Notes under the pieces: generated by a model
Told to the model about the DNA's origin: nothing
What the model saw: only the letters and a program-made list of their open reading frames with translations
Database searches by the model: none
Shown: one piece after another, positions 18,424-32,025 of the stretch
Position numbering within the stretch: the first letter of the stretch is position 1
How the letters are laid out: each line of letters starts with the position of its first letter
Translations under genes and position numbers: made by a program
Assembly: GCF_030209745.1 (NCBI RefSeq)
Contig: NZ_JARVRJ010000002.1
Location: 62,001-126,000, forward strand
DNA: 64,000 bases
Reading direction: 5' to 3'
From: Arthrobacter sp. fls2-241-R2A-200
Lineage (GTDB): Bacteria; Actinomycetota; Actinomycetes; Actinomycetales; Micrococcaceae

Positions 18424-21400
18424 TGGCAGCTTCCACTGCCTTTGCCAGGTTGGCCGCGTGCTCCTGGAGGCTGGTGACTGACCACTCGTAGGTCCGCAGA
18501 GCCTCTATTGCCTGCACGGCGGCATTGAATTCCGCCACCGTGGTGATGCAAGGAATGCCAATGGAGGTCGCCGCGGCGCGGAGTTCATAGCCGTCGCTGC
18601 GTGCTTCGCCTCCGGAAGGGGTGTTGAACACCATATCGATCTCACCGGCAATGATGAGGTCGGCGATGGTGCCTTCGCCCTCGGCGCTGCTGCCCTCGGC
18701 GACCTTGCGGACCGGTGACGCTTGGATACCGTTACGGCGCAGGACATCGGCCGTGCCGCCGGTCGAAACGATCTCAAAGCCAAGATCCGAGAGGCGCTTG
18801 ACGCCCATGATCACCGAGCGCTTGTCACGGTTGGCGACGGACACGAACACCTTGCCCTCGGTGGGCAGTGCATTATTGGCCGCTGCCTGGCTCTTGGCGA
18901 ATGCGGTGTCGAAGTGCTTGTCGATCCCCATGACCTCGCCGGTGGAGCGCATTTCCGGGCCGAGCAGGGAGTCCACAACCTTTCCTTCCGGCGTGCGGAA
19001 ACGGCTGAACGGCAGGACAGCTTCCTTGACGGCTACCGGTGCGTCCAACGGCAGGGTGGAACCGTCGCCGGTTTCAGGGAGCATCCGGTATGCGCTGCGC
19101 AACTGGTTGATGGTGACGCCGGTGCCGATGAGCGCCGCGGCCTTTGCCATCTGCACGCCTGTCGCTTTGGAAACGAACGGAACCGTGCGGGAAGCGCGCG
19201 GGTTGGCTTCGAGGACGTAGAGGACATCGGAGGCCAGCGCGAACTGGATGTTGATGAGGCCCCGGACGCCCACGCCTTCGGCGATGGCACGTGTTGCCGT
19301 GCGGACCCGCTCGATCACGTTATTCCCCAGGGTGATCGGGGGAAGCACACAAGCGGAGTCACCGGAGTGGATGCCAGCTTCCTCGATGTGCTCCATGATG
19401 CCGCCAAGGTACATGTCAGTACCGTCGAAGAGCGCGTCGACGTCGATTTCGACGGCGTCCTCCAGGAAGCGGTCAATCAACACCGGGTGGTCCGGCGTGA
19501 TTTCAGTGGCATTGGCAATGTAGCGGGAGAGGTTGGCTTCATCGTAGACAATCTCCATGCCGCGGCCGCCCAAAACGTAGGACGGACGCACCAGCACCGG
19601 ATACCCGATTTCGTCGGCGATCAATTTTGCATCCTCGAAGGAAACAGCGGTGCCATTCTTGGGGGACGTCAGGCCAGCCTCATCCAGCACACGGGCGAAT
19701 GCGCCGCGGTGCTCGGCGAGGTCGATCGCTTCCGGGGACGTTCCGAGGATGGGAACACCGGCGTCCGCCAGTTGCTGGGCCAACTTCAGCGGGGTCTGGC
19801 CGCCGAGCTGAACAAACACGCCCATCACTCCGCCGGTCCGTTCCTCGGCCGCGATGACCTCCAAGACATCTTCAAGTGTCAGCGGCTCGAAGTAGAGGCG
19901 GGTGGAAACGTCGTAGTCGGTGGACACCGTTTCCGGGTTGCAGTTGACCATGACGGTCTCATACCCGGCCTTGCGCAACGCCATCGAGGCGTGGACGCAG
20001 GAGTAGTCGAATTCGATACCTTGGCCGATGCGGTTCGGGCCGGAACCAAGGATGATGACGGAAGGCTTGGAGTGCAGGCCTACCTCGTCTTCCTCGTCAT
20101 AGGAGGAGTAGTGGTACGGCGTGTACGCCGCGAACTCAGCGGCACAAGTATCCACAGTCTTGTAGACAGGCCGGATACCCAACGCCTGGCGCACACCGCG
20201 GACCACTGCCTCGTTGTTGTGCGTCAGTGCGCCGATCTGCTCGTCGGAGAAGCCGTGGCGCTTGGCGGTGCGCAACATCACCTCGGTGAGGACGCCCGCT
20301 TTGCGAATCTCTTGGGCCGTCTCGTTGAGAAGCTGCAACTGGTCCAGGAACCAGGGATCGATCTTGGTTGCTTCGAAGAGATCCTCCACCGAGGCTCCGC
20401 CCAAAAGGGCCCGCTGAACCTGGTACAGACGGTCGGTAGTGGGGCGCTTTGCCTTCTCGATGAGCTCGGCAACTTCGTACTCCGGCACCGGGCTGAAATC
20501 GAGCTGCGAGCCCTTCTGCTCCAGGGAGCGCAGCGCCTTCTGGAGCGCCTCAGTGAAGTTACGGCCCATGGCCATGGCTTCGCCAACCGACTTCATGGTA
20601 GTGGTCAGCGTGTTATCTGCGGCCGGGAACTTCTCGAACGCAAAGCGCGGGACCTTCACCACCACGTAGTCCAGCGTCGGCTCAAACGACGCCGGAGTCT
20701 TCTGGGTGATGTCGTTGGGGATCTCGTCCAAGGTATAGCCAAGGGAAAGCTTGGTGGCAATCTTGGCGATGGCGAAGCCTGTTGCCTTGGAGGCTAGGGC
20801 GGAGGAACGGGATACGCGCGGGTTCATCTCGATGACCACCACACGTCCTGTGGCTGGATCGATGGCGAACTGGATGTTGCAACCACCGGTGTCCACGCCC
20901 ACCTCACGGATGACGGCAATGGAAACGTCGCGCAGCTTTTGGTACTCGCGGTCGGTCAGCGTCAGTGCCGGCGCCACCGTGATGGAGTCACCCGTGTGGA
21001 CGCCAACAGGATCGAAGTTTTCGATGGAGCACACAACAACGACGTTGTCGTTCTTGTCGCGCATCATCTCGAGCTCGTATTCCTTCCAACCGAGGATGCT
21101 CTCTTCGAGCAGGACCTCGGTGGTGGGGCTGTACTGCAGGCCCTGGCCCACGATGCGGCGGAGGTCATCCTCGTTGTACGCAAGGCCCGAACCCAGGCCG
21201 CCCATGGTGAAGGACGGGCGGACAACCATGGGGTACCCGAGGTCTTCCGCGGCGACGAACGCCTCATCCATGGTGTGGATGATGTGGCTGCGTGCCGACT
21301 CGGCGCCGCAACGCTCCACTACGCCTTTGAACTTCTCACGGTCTTCGCCAAGCTCGATGGCTGCGATGTTCGCACCGATCAGCTCGACGTTGTACTTCTC

Positions 21401-21724
21401 AAGCACACCGTTCTTGTCCAACGCGATAGCCGTATTCAAAGCTGTCTGGCCACCCAGGGTGGGCAGAATGGCGTCGGGGCGCTCCTTGGCGATGATCTTT
21501 TCCACCACCTCGGGAGTGATGGGCTCGACATAGGTGGCGTCGGCAAACTCGGGGTCGGTCATGATGGTGGCCGGGTTCGAGTTGACCAGGATGACGCGCA
21601 GGCCTTCGTCCTTGAGGACGCGCAGTGCCTGGGTTCCGGAGTAGTCAAACTCGGCCGCCTGGCCAATAACAATGGGGCCGGAACCGATGACCAGGACGCT
21701 CTTGAGATCTGTACGCTTGGGCAT
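18416..21724 (-). CDS. carB: Carbamoyl-phosphate synthase large subunit
   Basis: Synthesises carbamoyl phosphate from ammonia delivered by CarA, bicarbonate and two ATP. 1102 residues holding two homologous ATP-grasp halves (starting near [21 protein letters not shown] and [22 protein letters not shown]) and a C-terminal MGS-like allosteric domain ([18 protein letters not shown]). The ATG overlaps the carA stop by one base. It supplies both the pyrimidine and arginine pathways. Confidence 0.98.
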   Translation of the reverse strand: MPKRTDLKSVLVIGSGPIVIGQAAEFDYSGTQALRVLKDEGLRVILVNSNPATIMTDPEFADATYVEPITPEVVEKIIAKERPDAILPTLGGQTALNTAIALDKNGVLEKYNVELIGANIAAIELGEDREKFKGVVERCGAESARSHIIHTMDEAFVAAEDLGYPMVVRPSFTMGGLGSGLAYNEDDLRRIVGQGLQYSPTTEVLLEESILGWKEYELEMMRDKNDNVVVVCSIENFDPVGVHTGDSITVAPALTLTDREYQKLRDVSIAVIREVGVDTGGCNIQFAIDPATGRVVVIEMNPRVSRSSALASKATGFAIAKIATKLSLGYTLDEIPNDITQKTPASFEPTLDYVVVKVPRFAFEKFPAADNTLTTTMKSVGEAMAMGRNFTEALQKALRSLEQKGSQLDFSPVPEYEVAELIEKAKRPTTDRLYQVQRALLGGASVEDLFEATKIDPWFLDQLQLLNETAQEIRKAGVLTEVMLRTAKRHGFSDEQIGALTHNNEAVVRGVRQALGIRPVYKTVDTCAAEFAAYTPYHYSSYDEEDEVGLHSKPSVIILGSGPNRIGQGIEFDYSCVHASMALRKAGYETVMVNCNPETVSTDYDVSTRLYFEPLTLEDVLEVIAAEERTGGVMGVFVQLGGQTPLKLAQQLADAGVPILGTSPEAIDLAEHRGAFARVLDEAGLTSPKNGTAVSFEDAKLIADEIGYPVLVRPSYVLGGRGMEIVYDEANLSRYIANATEITPDHPVLIDRFLEDAVEIDVDALFDGTDMYLGGIMEHIEEAGIHSGDSACVLPPITLGNNVIERVRTATRAIAEGVGVRGLINIQFALASDVLYVLEANPRASRTVPFVSKATGVQMAKAAALIGTGVTINQLRSAYRMLPETGDGSTLPLDAPVAVKEAVLPFSRFRTPEGKVVDSLLGPEMRSTGEVMGIDKHFDTAFAKSQAAANNALPTEGKVFVSVANRDKRSVIMGVKRLSDLGFEIVSTGGTADVLRRNGIQASPVRKVAEGSSAEGEGTIADLIIAGEIDMVFNTPSGGEARSDGYELRAAATSIGIPCITTVAEFNAAVQAIEALRTYEWSVTSLQEHAANLAKAVEAANA

Positions 21725-22950
21725 TACTTCTTGTCCTCAGTCTTGGATTCGGTGGCGACGGCAGCGCCGGTTGTTTTCGATTTGGTGTCGGCCATGAGGT
21801 CGATGAAGCGGTCGAAGAGGTACGCGGCGTCGTGCGGACCGGCGGCAGCCTCCGGGTGGTACTGGACCGAGAACGCCGGGATGTCCAGGCACGCAAGCCC
21901 TTCAACGACGTCGTCGTTCAACGACACGTGGCTGACTTCCACCCGGCCGTAGCGTTCTTCCGGCGCAGTTGTGGCACCGTTGAGCGGTGCGTCGACGGCG
22001 AAGCCGTGGTTCTGCGAGGTGATTTCCACCTTGCCTGTGCGACGGTCCATGACGGGCTGGTTGATGCCACGGTGCCCGTAGCGGAGCTTGTAGGTGCCGA
22101 AACCGAGCGCGCGGCCCAGGATCTGGTTACCGAAGCAGATGCCGAAGTACGGGACCTTTTCATCCAGCACTGAACGCAACAGCGAAACCTGGCGGTCCGC
22201 GGTGGCGGGGTCGCCTGGGCCGTTGGACATGAAGAATCCGTCAGGGTTTACTGCCTTGACGTCTTCGACCGTAGATGTGGCGGGCAGGACGTGGACCCGC
22301 ACCCCACGCTCGGCAAAGCGCACGGGCGTCATGGCTTTGATGCCGAGGTCGACGGCGGCAATGGAGAACCGTGGCTCGCCCTCCCAGCCGTGATCCTTGG
22401 GCTCAACGACGTAAGCCTCGTCAACGGAAACTTCCTCAGCCAACGCCGCACCTTCCATGGGGGCGCTGGCCAGGACGGTAGCGAGCAGTTCTTTCTCGGA
22501 TGCCTGGGCGGCCTCACCGGAGAAGATCCCTGCACGCATGGTCTTGTGTTCGCGAAGGTGGCGTGTGATGGCGCGGGTGTCAACGCCCTGGATGCCAACG
22601 ACTCCCTGCTCTGTCAGTTCATCGTCAAGGCTGCGCTCTGAGCGCCAGTTCGAGGGGCGGCGGGCGGCGTCGCGAACGATGTACCCGGCCACCCAGATGC
22701 GCCTGGACTCGGCGTCCTCGCTGTTGACGCCTGTGTTGCCAATGTGCGGCGCCGTCTGGACCACCAACTGACGCGCGTACGAGGGGTCGGTAATGGTCTC
22801 TTGGTAGCCGGTCATGCCGGTGGCGAACACGGCCTCACCGAGCGCCGCTCCCTGGGCGCCGTAGCTGCGGCCGCGGAATATGCGGCCGTCTTCGAGCACC
22901 AGCACTGCGGCTGAGGGGGTGGGGGTGGTGGCTGCTTTACTATCCGTCAC
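21724..22950 (-). CDS. carA: Carbamoyl-phosphate synthase small subunit (glutaminase)
   Basis: Class I glutamine amidotransferase subunit that hydrolyses glutamine and channels ammonia to CarB; about 408 residues. The nucleophile Cys lies in [10 protein letters not shown] (about residue 272) and the His-Glu pair in QYHPEA (His near 365). I chose the GTG at 22948-22950, with GGAAAG upstream and 4 nt after the preceding stop. An ATG at 22974 would overlap the upstream gene and lacks a good ribosome-binding site. Confidence 0.96.
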   Translation of the reverse strand: MTDSKAATTPTPSAAVLVLEDGRIFRGRSYGAQGAALGEAVFATGMTGYQETITDPSYARQLVVQTAPHIGNTGVNSEDAESRRIWVAGYIVRDAARRPSNWRSERSLDDELTEQGVVGIQGVDTRAITRHLREHKTMRAGIFSGEAAQASEKELLATVLASAPMEGAALAEEVSVDEAYVVEPKDHGWEGEPRFSIAAVDLGIKAMTPVRFAERGVRVHVLPATSTVEDVKAVNPDGFFMSNGPGDPATADRQVSLLRSVLDEKVPYFGICFGNQILGRALGFGTYKLRYGHRGINQPVMDRRTGKVEITSQNHGFAVDAPLNGATTAPEERYGRVEVSHVSLNDDVVEGLACLDIPAFSVQYHPEAAAGPHDAAYLFDRFIDLMADTKSKTTGAAVATESKTEDKK

Positions 22951-22954
22951 TTTA

Positions 22955-23476
22955 TTACTTTCCACTATCGGCATCTGCCTGAGGGGCTGCGGAGATCAAA
23001 TTATGGAGGGCTTGGAGGAGGTACTTCTTGTCGGCCGCGCGCTTGGATCGGAATCCGGTGTCCAGCTCCCGGGTTCCGAGTTTCCAGCTGATGACCAGGA
23101 GCCCGTCCTTCTCGACGAACTTTCCGGCCATGCCGCTTGCTTCGCGGCTTTCAACGATGGCGCTGGCGGGGATGAAAACCGGGGCCGCGCCCTTGCGGTC
23201 GAACAGCACGCCTTCGGCGTGGACGCTCAACTCGGCGTTGGTACGGATGCCGAGGCCCTGAACCGCGATCCGGTCCAGCCAGTCCCCGCCTGTGGTGGTG
23301 ACAACGTACTGGCCATCCGCGACGACGGTGGCCGGCGTCAGTTGTTGCGGCACCTCCGGGAGGCGTTCGACGTCGGACTGTCGCCTCAGGCGGCTTCGCC
23401 ACCCAAGCCAGATCAACGCCAGAACGACGGCGATCAGCGGCACCGTGATCAGCACGGTAAGTGTCTGGTTGGTCAT
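22955..23476 (-). CDS. Conserved single-pass membrane protein of the pyr operon, function unknown
   Basis: 173 residues. One N-terminal transmembrane segment (about residues 5-26), a basic stop-transfer WRSRLRRQ, then a soluble mainly beta domain of about 110 residues ([22 protein letters not shown]...). Actinobacterial pyr operons often carry a protein like this between pyrC and carA; Rv1382 in Mycobacterium tuberculosis is at the equivalent place. Start and stop interlock with pyrC (1-nt overlap) and carA (4-nt gap), so it is translated with the pathway. The domain resembles bacterial PH-like folds, but that is an impression only. Confidence 0.8.
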   Translation of the reverse strand: MTNQTLTVLITVPLIAVVLALIWLGWRSRLRRQSDVERLPEVPQQLTPATVVADGQYVVTTTGGDWLDRIAVQGLGIRTNAELSVHAEGVLFDRKGAAPVFIPASAIVESREASGMAGKFVEKDGLLVISWKLGTRELDTGFRSKRAADKKYLLQALHNLISAAPQADADSGK

Positions 23477-24843
23477 TACTTGCTGCTGACTGCCCCGGCG
23501 GCACCCATCGGTTCCTGATGTTCCGGGTAACGGTAAGGCGTGTTCAGCTGTCCGTCCAGCACGGTGGGGTGTCCTTTGAAGAACGTTGCCACCACGGAGC
23601 CAGGCAGCTCCTTGCCCTTGAACGGTGAATTGCGGCCCATGGTGGCCATTTTATGGGGGTCCACCGTCCAACGCGCAGCCGGGTCCACCAAGATGACGTT
23701 GGCGGGTTCGCCAACTTCCAGTGGACGGCCCTGGTCAGAGAGCCTGCCAATCACCGCGGGGGTGAAGGATGTGACCCTGGCAAAGTCCGCCCACGTCATG
23801 AGGCCGGTTTCGATCATGGTTTCCTGAACCACGGACAACGCCGTCTCGAGGCCCGTCATGCCCATGGCGGCCTGGGCCCATTCGCATTCCTTGTGCTCGC
23901 TGGGATGCGGCGCGTGGTCCGTGCCCACGACGTCGATGGTGCCATCGGCCAAACCCTCGCGCAGCGCCTGCACGTCCGCGTCGGTGCGAAGCGGCGGATT
24001 GACTTTGTACACGGGGTCGTAGCTGCGTACCAGTTCATCGGTCAGCAGCAGGTGGTGGGGTGTCACCTCGGCGGTGACGTTGATACCCCGGGCCTTGGCC
24101 CAACGGACAATCTCCACGGATCCAGCGGTGGAGACGTGGCAGATGTGCAAGCGTGAACCAACGTGCTGTGCGAGGAGCACGTCACGGGCAATGATGCTTT
24201 CTTCGGCAACGGCGGGCCAGCCTGCCAGGCCGAGCACGGCGGATACTGCGCCCTCGTTCATCTGCGCGCCGGCGGTCAGGCGCGGTTCCTGCGCGTGCTG
24301 GGCCACCACGCCGTCGAACGCTTTCACGTACTCCAACGCACGGCGCATCAGCACGGGGTCGTGCACGCAGATGCCGTCGTCGGAGAACATCCGCACCTGG
24401 GCGCGGGAATCTGCCATCGCACCGAGCTCTGCGAGTTGCTCACCGGCCAGCCCAACCGTGACCGCCCCCACTGGACGAACGTCCACCCAGCCCGCTGCGC
24501 GGCCCAAGCTGTGAACCTGCTCCACGACGCCTGCCGTATCGGCCACAGGATTGCTGTTCGCCATGGCGTGGACGGCCGTGAAGCCGCCCAGGGCTGCTGC
24601 GCGAGTACCGGTTTCCACCGTTTCGGCGTCCTCGCGGCCCGGCTCGCGAAGATGCGTGTGGACGTCCACCATGCCGGGAAGGGCCACCAGCCCGGCGGCG
24701 TCGAGGACGGTTGCGTCATCGAACCCTGCAGCGCCGTAGATGTCCTGTCCGCGGGCCGCGATGAAGCCGTCGCGAATCAACAGATCCTCCGGGTCACCGC
24801 CCAAAATGGCAGCGCCCTGGATCAGGTAAGTGTTCTCAGCCAT
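23476..24843 (-). CDS. pyrC: Dihydroorotase
   Basis: Zinc amidohydrolase closing carbamoyl-aspartate to dihydroorotate; 455 residues, class I. The metal motif is [11 protein letters not shown] near residues 60-70, with a further His in CHVSTAGS and the catalytic Asp in VVGTDHAPH. The ATG overlaps the pyrB stop by one base. Confidence 0.97.
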   Translation of the reverse strand: MAENTYLIQGAAILGGDPEDLLIRDGFIAARGQDIYGAAGFDDATVLDAAGLVALPGMVDVHTHLREPGREDAETVETGTRAAALGGFTAVHAMANSNPVADTAGVVEQVHSLGRAAGWVDVRPVGAVTVGLAGEQLAELGAMADSRAQVRMFSDDGICVHDPVLMRRALEYVKAFDGVVAQHAQEPRLTAGAQMNEGAVSAVLGLAGWPAVAEESIIARDVLLAQHVGSRLHICHVSTAGSVEIVRWAKARGINVTAEVTPHHLLLTDELVRSYDPVYKVNPPLRTDADVQALREGLADGTIDVVGTDHAPHPSEHKECEWAQAAMGMTGLETALSVVQETMIETGLMTWADFARVTSFTPAVIGRLSDQGRPLEVGEPANVILVDPAARWTVDPHKMATMGRNSPFKGKELPGSVVATFFKGHPTVLDGQLNTPYRYPEHQEPMGAAGAVSSK

Positions 24844-25871
24844 CAGTTGCTCTCCTTGCTGGACTGGCCAGCGAAAGCCAGTGTCGCTGCGTTCGTTGAA
24901 GCTGCTTCGCGGGAGTCCCCGGAGAGCAGCAGGTATAGGGCCGCCATGCGGACCGAGACGCCGTTGCGAACCTGCGCAAGGACGGTGGAGCGCGGCGAAT
25001 CGGCAGCAGCCGAAGATATTTCGAGCCCGCGGTTCATCGGCCCGGGATGCATGATGATGGTGTCTTTCATGCCAAGGTCATCCAAGGCACGCAGCCTGGC
25101 GTCATCGAAGCCCCAGCGGCGTGAGTATTCCCGCGTGGAGGGGAAAAACGAGGCATTCATCCGCTCGCCTTGGACCCGCAGCATCATCATGGCGTCGGTC
25201 CCGGCTTCGAGCGTCGCGTCCAAGTTGTAACTCACCTTGCACGGCCAGTGTTCGACGCCGATCGGCAGCAGCGTGGGCGGTGCCACCAACGTAACCTCCG
25301 CACCCAGGGTCTTCAGCAACCAGACATTGGACCGGGCGACGCGCGAGTGCAGAACATCCCCGGCGATCGCCACGCGCATCCCTTTGAGGTCAGCCGCGAC
25401 CGAAGCCGTCCCGTTGACCCGGGACCAGTGCCGCCGCATGGTGAAAGCGTCCAGGAGGGCCTGGGTGGGGTGCTCATGGGTACCGTCCCCGGCGTTGATG
25501 ACGGCCGCGTCGATCCAGTCCGTGGCCGCCAGGCGGTGCGGCGCTCCGGAGGCCCAATGCCGGATGACGACGGCGTCCGCACCCATCGCCGCCAGTGTTT
25601 GGGCGGTGTCCTTGAGGGACTCTCCCTTGGAAACTGACGATCCCTTGGCCGCAAAGTTGATGACGTCCGCGGAGAGGCGTTTGGCTGCGGCTTCGAAGGA
25701 GATGCGGGTGCGGGTGGAGTCCTCGAAGAAGAGGTTCACCACGGTTCGGCCACGCAGGGCCGGAAGCTTCTTGACTTCACGCTCACCGACGGCGGACATT
25801 TCCTCGGCCGTATCAAGGATGCGAATGGCGTCCGAAGCGCTGAGGTTTTCGGTGGAGAGGAGATGTTTCAC
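24843..25871 (-). CDS. pyrB: Aspartate carbamoyltransferase catalytic subunit
   Basis: Joins carbamoyl phosphate to aspartate; 342 residues. The carbamoyl-phosphate motif is [13 protein letters not shown] (about 49-61), and [11 protein letters not shown] is the aspartate-side loop near the C-terminus. The GTG start overlaps the pyrR stop by 4 nt. No pyrI regulatory-chain gene is present in the operon, as expected outside the enterobacteria. Confidence 0.97.
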   Translation of the reverse strand: MKHLLSTENLSASDAIRILDTAEEMSAVGEREVKKLPALRGRTVVNLFFEDSTRTRISFEAAAKRLSADVINFAAKGSSVSKGESLKDTAQTLAAMGADAVVIRHWASGAPHRLAATDWIDAAVINAGDGTHEHPTQALLDAFTMRRHWSRVNGTASVAADLKGMRVAIAGDVLHSRVARSNVWLLKTLGAEVTLVAPPTLLPIGVEHWPCKVSYNLDATLEAGTDAMMMLRVQGERMNASFFPSTREYSRRWGFDDARLRALDDLGMKDTIIMHPGPMNRGLEISSAAADSPRSTVLAQVRNGVSVRMAALYLLLSGDSREAASTNAATLAFAGQSSKESN

Positions 25872-26452
25872 TGACCGGCCTCGATCACGACTTCGTTGAC
25901 GGGCACGCCGTCCACCGAGTCGATTTCCTCGAGGCGGACCCGGACCTTCTCCGAGGAGGATGTGGGCAGGTTCTTTCCCACATGATCAGCACGGATGGGT
26001 AGTTCGCGGTGTCCTCTGTCCACCAATACCGCCAAGCGCACTATCTTGGGACGTCCGAGGTCAACCAAGGCATCAAGTGCAGCGCGGATGGTGCGGCCGG
26101 AGTACAGGACATCGTCAATCAGCACCACCACTTTGTTGTCGATGCCTGACAGAGGCAGGCGGGTGTGGTGCGGTGGCCGCGTGGGCTGGTGCGAGAGGTC
26201 GTCCCGAAACATGGTGACATCCAGCTGGCCCACAATGGTCTCTGCGGCCACGGTTGAATCCGCGGCAGCGATCTTCTCGGCGAGCCTCACGGCCAAGGGA
26301 TAGCCGCGGCTGGGAATGCCCAACAAAACCAGGTCTTGCGAGCCCTTGTTGGCTTCAAGGATCTCATGGGCGATACGAGTCAGCGCCCGGTCGATGTCCG
26401 CTTGATTGAGAACAATCCGCGACGGTACCTGCGCTGAAGTGACTTCAGTCAT
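25868..26452 (-). CDS. pyrR: PyrR pyrimidine operon regulator / uracil phosphoribosyltransferase
   Basis: About 194 residues with the type I phosphoribosyltransferase fold. The PRPP-binding loop is [13 protein letters not shown], and PSRGYPLA is the pyrophosphate loop. Known PyrR proteins bind RNA when UMP is high and repress pyr expression; some also have weak UPRTase activity. I chose the ATG at 26450-26452, with GGGGAGA upstream. The open GTG at 26479 lies inside the loop of the predicted RNA hairpin. First gene of pyrR-B-C-membrane protein-carA-carB-pyrF. Confidence 0.95.
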   Translation of the reverse strand: MTEVTSAQVPSRIVLNQADIDRALTRIAHEILEANKGSQDLVLLGIPSRGYPLAVRLAEKIAAADSTVAAETIVGQLDVTMFRDDLSHQPTRPPHHTRLPLSGIDNKVVVLIDDVLYSGRTIRAALDALVDLGRPKIVRLAVLVDRGHRELPIRADHVGKNLPTSSSEKVRVRLEEIDSVDGVPVNEVVIEAGQ

Positions 26453-26461
26453 CGCTCGTCT

Positions 26462-26486
26462 CCCCTTTCCCCGCCTCACGGGACGG
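26462..26486 (-). promoter_or_regulatory. PyrR-binding loop overlapping the pyrR ribosome-binding site
   Basis: On the minus strand 26473-26484 reads GUCCCGUGAGGC. This matches every constrained base of RUCCNGNGAGGY, the core of the PyrR-binding consensus described in Bacillus. It can form a short CCCG/CGGG hairpin whose 3' side abuts the GGGGAGA ribosome-binding site. No terminator lies between it and pyrR, so control would be translational, as reported for Mycobacterium smegmatis. Confidence 0.7.
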
Positions 26487-26545
26487 AATTAAAAAAGGAA
26501 TATTTGCACGTTCAAGGTATCACAGGGCAACGCCTGGGGCCGCAT

Positions 26546-26580
26546 CAAAAAACCCGCTCCACAGCTTGCTGTGGGCGGGT
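26546..26580 (-). terminator. nusB intrinsic terminator
   Basis: About 12-bp stem (ACCCGC and CACAG paired to CTGTG and GCGGGT, with one bulged base) and a 4-nt loop, followed on the minus strand by six U residues. It begins 24 nt past the nusB stop. It separates efp-nusB from the pyr operon. Confidence 0.88.
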
Positions 26581-26603
26581 CTTTGATGTCTGGCAAAGGA
26601 GTT

Positions 26604-27014
26604 CTAGGCCAGGAGGGAAGGCTTCAATTTTTGGAGCCTTCCCAGCAATCCGTTGATGAAGGCCGGGGATTCGTCGGTGGACATGGTCTTGGCCAGCGCT
26701 ACTGCCTCGCTGACGGCGACCCCGTCCGGAACTTCGTCATTGTAGAGAAGCTCCCAGGCACCGATGCGGAGAATGATGCGATCTACCGACGGCATCCTCT
26801 CCAGCGTCCATCCCTGGGCATAGGTCTGCAGGAACTCGTCGATGGTGGGCTGCATGGAGACAACCCCTTCGACGATTTCTACCGTGTACGGGTTGATGAC
26901 CAGGTCTGTTTTCTCCCGACGCGCTTTCAACGCGTCGAAAGCCGACACGGAGCGCTGCTCCGCCTCGAAGAGTACTTCCAAAGCCCTGCTGCGGGCTTTA
27001 CCGCGTGCGCTCAC
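26604..27014 (-). CDS. nusB: Transcription antitermination factor NusB
   Basis: 136-residue all-helical RNA-binding protein that works with NusE (S10) on boxA in rRNA transcription. It begins SARGKARSRALEVLFEAEQR, and the C-terminal segment DGVAVSEAVALAKTMSTDESPAFINGLLGRL is the family hallmark. The GTG start overlaps the efp TAG stop by one base, and a strong terminator follows. Confidence 0.96.
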   Translation of the reverse strand: MSARGKARSRALEVLFEAEQRSVSAFDALKARREKTDLVINPYTVEIVEGVVSMQPTIDEFLQTYAQGWTLERMPSVDRIILRIGAWELLYNDEVPDGVAVSEAVALAKTMSTDESPAFINGLLGRLQKLKPSLLA

Positions 27015-27577
27015 TAGTCGTTAACCCGGCCCAGGTAGCTACCGTCCCTGGTATCAACCTTCACTTTGGTGCCCTGCTCAACGAACAAGGGGACCTGGAT
27101 TTCGTATCCGGTCTCAACGGTGGCGGGCTTGGTGCCGGCCGAGGAGCGGTCGCCCTGAAGGCCCGGCTCGGTGTAAGTGATTTCAAGCGTGACGCTCGGC
27201 GGCAACTCAATGTACAGCGGGGTGCCCTCATGGATGGCGATGTTGACCATCTGGTTTTCCAGCATGAAATTGGTGGCGTCACCCACTGTGGCACCGGAGA
27301 CCGTGATCTGGTCGTAGTCCTGGGTGTCCATGAAGACGAAGTCTTCGCCGTCCTGGTACAGGTACTGGTAGTCGCGACGGTCCACGGTCGCGGTTTCGAT
27401 TTTCAGGCCGGCATTGAAAGTCTTATCCACGACCTTGCCCGACATGACGTTGCGCATCTTGGTACGAACAAAAGCGCCACCCTTACCCGGCTTGACGTGC
27501 TGGAACTCAATGATGTTCCAGAGCTGGCCCTCGAGCTTCAGTACGGTCCCGTTCTTGATGTCGTTTGTGGTTGCCAC
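27014..27577 (-). CDS. efp: Elongation factor P
   Basis: Relieves ribosome stalling at polyproline; about 187 residues in three beta-barrel domains. The tip loop is KPGKGGAF, with Lys at the position modified in other bacteria. No epmA/epmB-type modification gene is nearby. I chose the GTG at 27575-27577, with AGAGGA 5 nt upstream. The frame is open 29 codons further, but that stretch does not look like EF-P. Confidence 0.97.
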   Translation of the reverse strand: MATTNDIKNGTVLKLEGQLWNIIEFQHVKPGKGGAFVRTKMRNVMSGKVVDKTFNAGLKIETATVDRRDYQYLYQDGEDFVFMDTQDYDQITVSGATVGDATNFMLENQMVNIAIHEGTPLYIELPPSVTLEITYTEPGLQGDRSSAGTKPATVETGYEIQVPLFVEQGTKVKVDTRDGSYLGRVND

Positions 27578-27745
27578 TCGTATCCTCTGGTTTCTTTCGC
27601 TGGTTCTAGCTATGGTTTCCAGCATCCAGCCTGGTATGCCAAACCGGCACACCAAACGGCCCACCAGCGCGTATTTATCAAAAATCCAAGATCCATTCTA
27701 CCGGCAAATCCCGGGTGGGCTTGGCGAGCACCCTTTGGCGCGGTG

Positions 27746-29926
<2,181 letters not shown>

Positions 29927-29927
<1 letters not shown>

Positions 29928-31126
29928 TACCGCCCGACCGAGTCCAAGGTGGCGGGGATGCTGTCCAGATAGCCCTGAAGGTTGCGTTGGGTCTCGGCAA
30001 CAGAATCGCCGCCGAATTTCTCGGCCACCGCTTCGGCCAGGACCAAGGCAACCATCGCCTCAGCTACAACGCCCGCTGCGGGAACGGCACACACGTCCGA
30101 GCGCTGGTGGTGGGCCTTCGCGGCCTCCCCGGTGCTGACGTCGACCGTGCGCAGGGCGCGCGGCACCGTGGCAATCGGCTTCATGGCAGCACGCACGCGC
30201 AAAACCTGTCCGATGCTCATGCCGCCTTCGATCCCGCCCGCGCGGTTGGTCTGCCGGACAATCTTGCCGTCCTCATCCTTGACGATTTCATCATGGGCAG
30301 CAGAACCCCGGCGCGTCGCGGTCAGGAAACCATCGCCAACTTCCACGCCCTTGATGGCCTGGATGCCCATCAAGGCTGCAGCCAAGCGGGAATCCAAGCG
30401 GCGATCCCAGTGCACGTAGCTGCCGAGTCCCGGAGGAAGGCCGTAGGCGAGTACCTCCACCACGCCACCGAGCGTTTCGCCTTCCTTGTGGGCGGCATCC
30501 ACTTCATCCACCATGGCATCGGATGTCTCGCGGTCAAAGCAACGCAAGGGGTCGGCGTCGAGGGCGATCACGTCGCGAGGCATGGGCAGCGGCCGTCCCT
30601 CGGGGACGCTGACGCTGGCGATCGACACCGTGTGGCTGACCAATTCCACGCCCAAGTGCTTCAGGTATTGTGCGGCGACGGTACCCAATGCCACACGGGT
30701 AGCGGTTTCGCGGGCGCTTGCGCGCTCCAGGACGGGACGGGCCTCGTCAAAACCGTATTTCTGCATTCCGGTGAAATCGGCATGCCCCGGCCGGGGCCGC
30801 GTCAACGGAGCGTTGCGTGCCTGGTCAGCGAGGAGTTCAGGGGCTACGGGGTCCGCTGACATGATCTGTTCCCACTTGGGCCATTCCGTATTGCCCACCT
30901 GAATGGCCACGGGGCCGCCCTGGGTAAGACCGTGCCGAACGCCGCCGAGGATCATGACCTCGTCCTGCTCGAACTTCATCCGTGCGCCACGGCCGTAGCC
31001 CAGGCGGCGGCGAGCCAAGGCATCGCGAATCTGCTCGCTGGTGAGTTCAACACCAGCGGGCACACCTTCAATAATTCCGATCAGAGCCGGACCATGGGAT
31101 TCACCGGCGGTCAACCAACGCAACAT
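29927..31126 (-). CDS. aroC: Chorismate synthase
   Basis: Final shikimate-pathway step, converting EPSP to chorismate with reduced FMN; about 399 residues. It begins [15 protein letters not shown], the conserved N-terminus; [12 protein letters not shown] and [12 protein letters not shown] are family signatures. I chose the ATG at 31124-31126, with AGGAT upstream, over an upstream in-frame start whose residues do not match the family. Confidence 0.97.
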
Positions 31127-31152
31127 AAAACCAATCCTGCCATGTAAGGCTC

Positions 31153-32025
31153 CTAGAACCCTCGTCGGGGAAGCCCGACTGAGTCGCACATCACATCTAT
31201 GACGGAGGCATCCACGTCACAGCCGCTGAAACGGCGGATCTGCTCCGCTGCTTGGTACATCAGCATTTCGAGCCCAGGGACAACGACGCCTCCGTGCCCT
31301 TGCCAGGCCTCGGCGAGCCTGCTGGGCCATGGATCATAAGCCACATCCAGCAGGACTCCGGCGCCGGTTCCCATCCCCTGGCCAGTAAGCGATGCCAACT
31401 CTTCGGCCAGGCCATCCGCGGCCCGCGGGGGGAGGGTGGAAATGACCAAGTCCGAACCAGCCATGGCTCCTGCTGCTTCGGTGATTGGCCTGAGCGCAAG
31501 GGAAATTCCGACGGCGGCCGCTGCAGCTTGCGCTTCGCGGGCCCGCCCGGTGTCACGAACGAAGACATCGACATGCCGCGCCCCAAGCTCATGAACCGCA
31601 GCGATGGCCGCGGCTGATGTGCCACCGCCACCGAGGACGGCTGCGTGCGGGCTGGCCGCCACGCCTCCGTAACGCACGGCCTCCACGATCCCGCCAACGT
31701 CGGTGTTGTAACCCACGCGACGCACCGAATCTCCGTCGGGCTCAAAAACAACCGTGTTGATCACACCCAGTGCAGCCGCGGCGCCCCGGACTTCATCAAC
31801 TTCCTGGACCATTGCCGATTTCAAGGGCATGGTGACCGAAAGCCCACACCACGTGGGATCCCCTCGGAGCGACTCCATGAATGGCCGGAGCCCACCCACT
31901 TCGATGTCCTTGGCTGTGTACTCGATGTCCACGCCCAGTTTGGCGTAGGCCGCCATATGCAGCGCGGGTGACTTCGAATGCGAGATCGGGTGCCCCAGGA
32001 CGGCGGCGCGTCGACTCACACGCAC
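31153..32025 (-). CDS. aroE: Shikimate dehydrogenase
   Basis: NADPH-dependent reduction of 3-dehydroshikimate; about 290 residues. The substrate-site segment is [15 protein letters not shown], catalytic Lys in MPLKSAM, and the Rossmann loop is GGGGTSAAA. The start is either GTG 32025 or GTG 32019; the latter overlaps the mltG stop as GTGA. It continues straight into aroC after about 26 nt. Confidence 0.95.
   Translation of the reverse strand: MRVSRRAAVLGHPISHSKSPALHMAAYAKLGVDIEYTAKDIEVGGLRPFMESLRGDPTWCGLSVTMPLKSAMVQEVDEVRGAAAALGVINTVVFEPDGDSVRRVGYNTDVGGIVEAVRYGGVAASPHAAVLGGGGTSAAAIAAVHELGARHVDVFVRDTGRAREAQAAAAAVGISLALRPITEAAGAMAGSDLVISTLPPRAADGLAEELASLTGQGMGTGAGVLLDVAYDPWPSRLAEAWQGHGGVVVPGLEMLMYQAAEQIRRFSGCDVDASVIDVMCDSVGLPRRGF

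Noticed and set aside
18722..20797. Very long open frame (about 690 codons) on the plus strand, antisense to carB
   Set aside because: High GC leaves antisense frames open by codon bias. It has no family similarity or start signals and lies wholly opposite conserved CarB sequence. The same applies to long antisense frames at 1273-2985, 14883-15617, 35470-36780 and 42310-43629.
26477..26479. GTG as an alternative pyrR start
   Set aside because: It lies in the predicted PyrR-binding hairpin, adds residues not seen in the family, and lacks the GGGGAGA spacing that the ATG at 26452 has.
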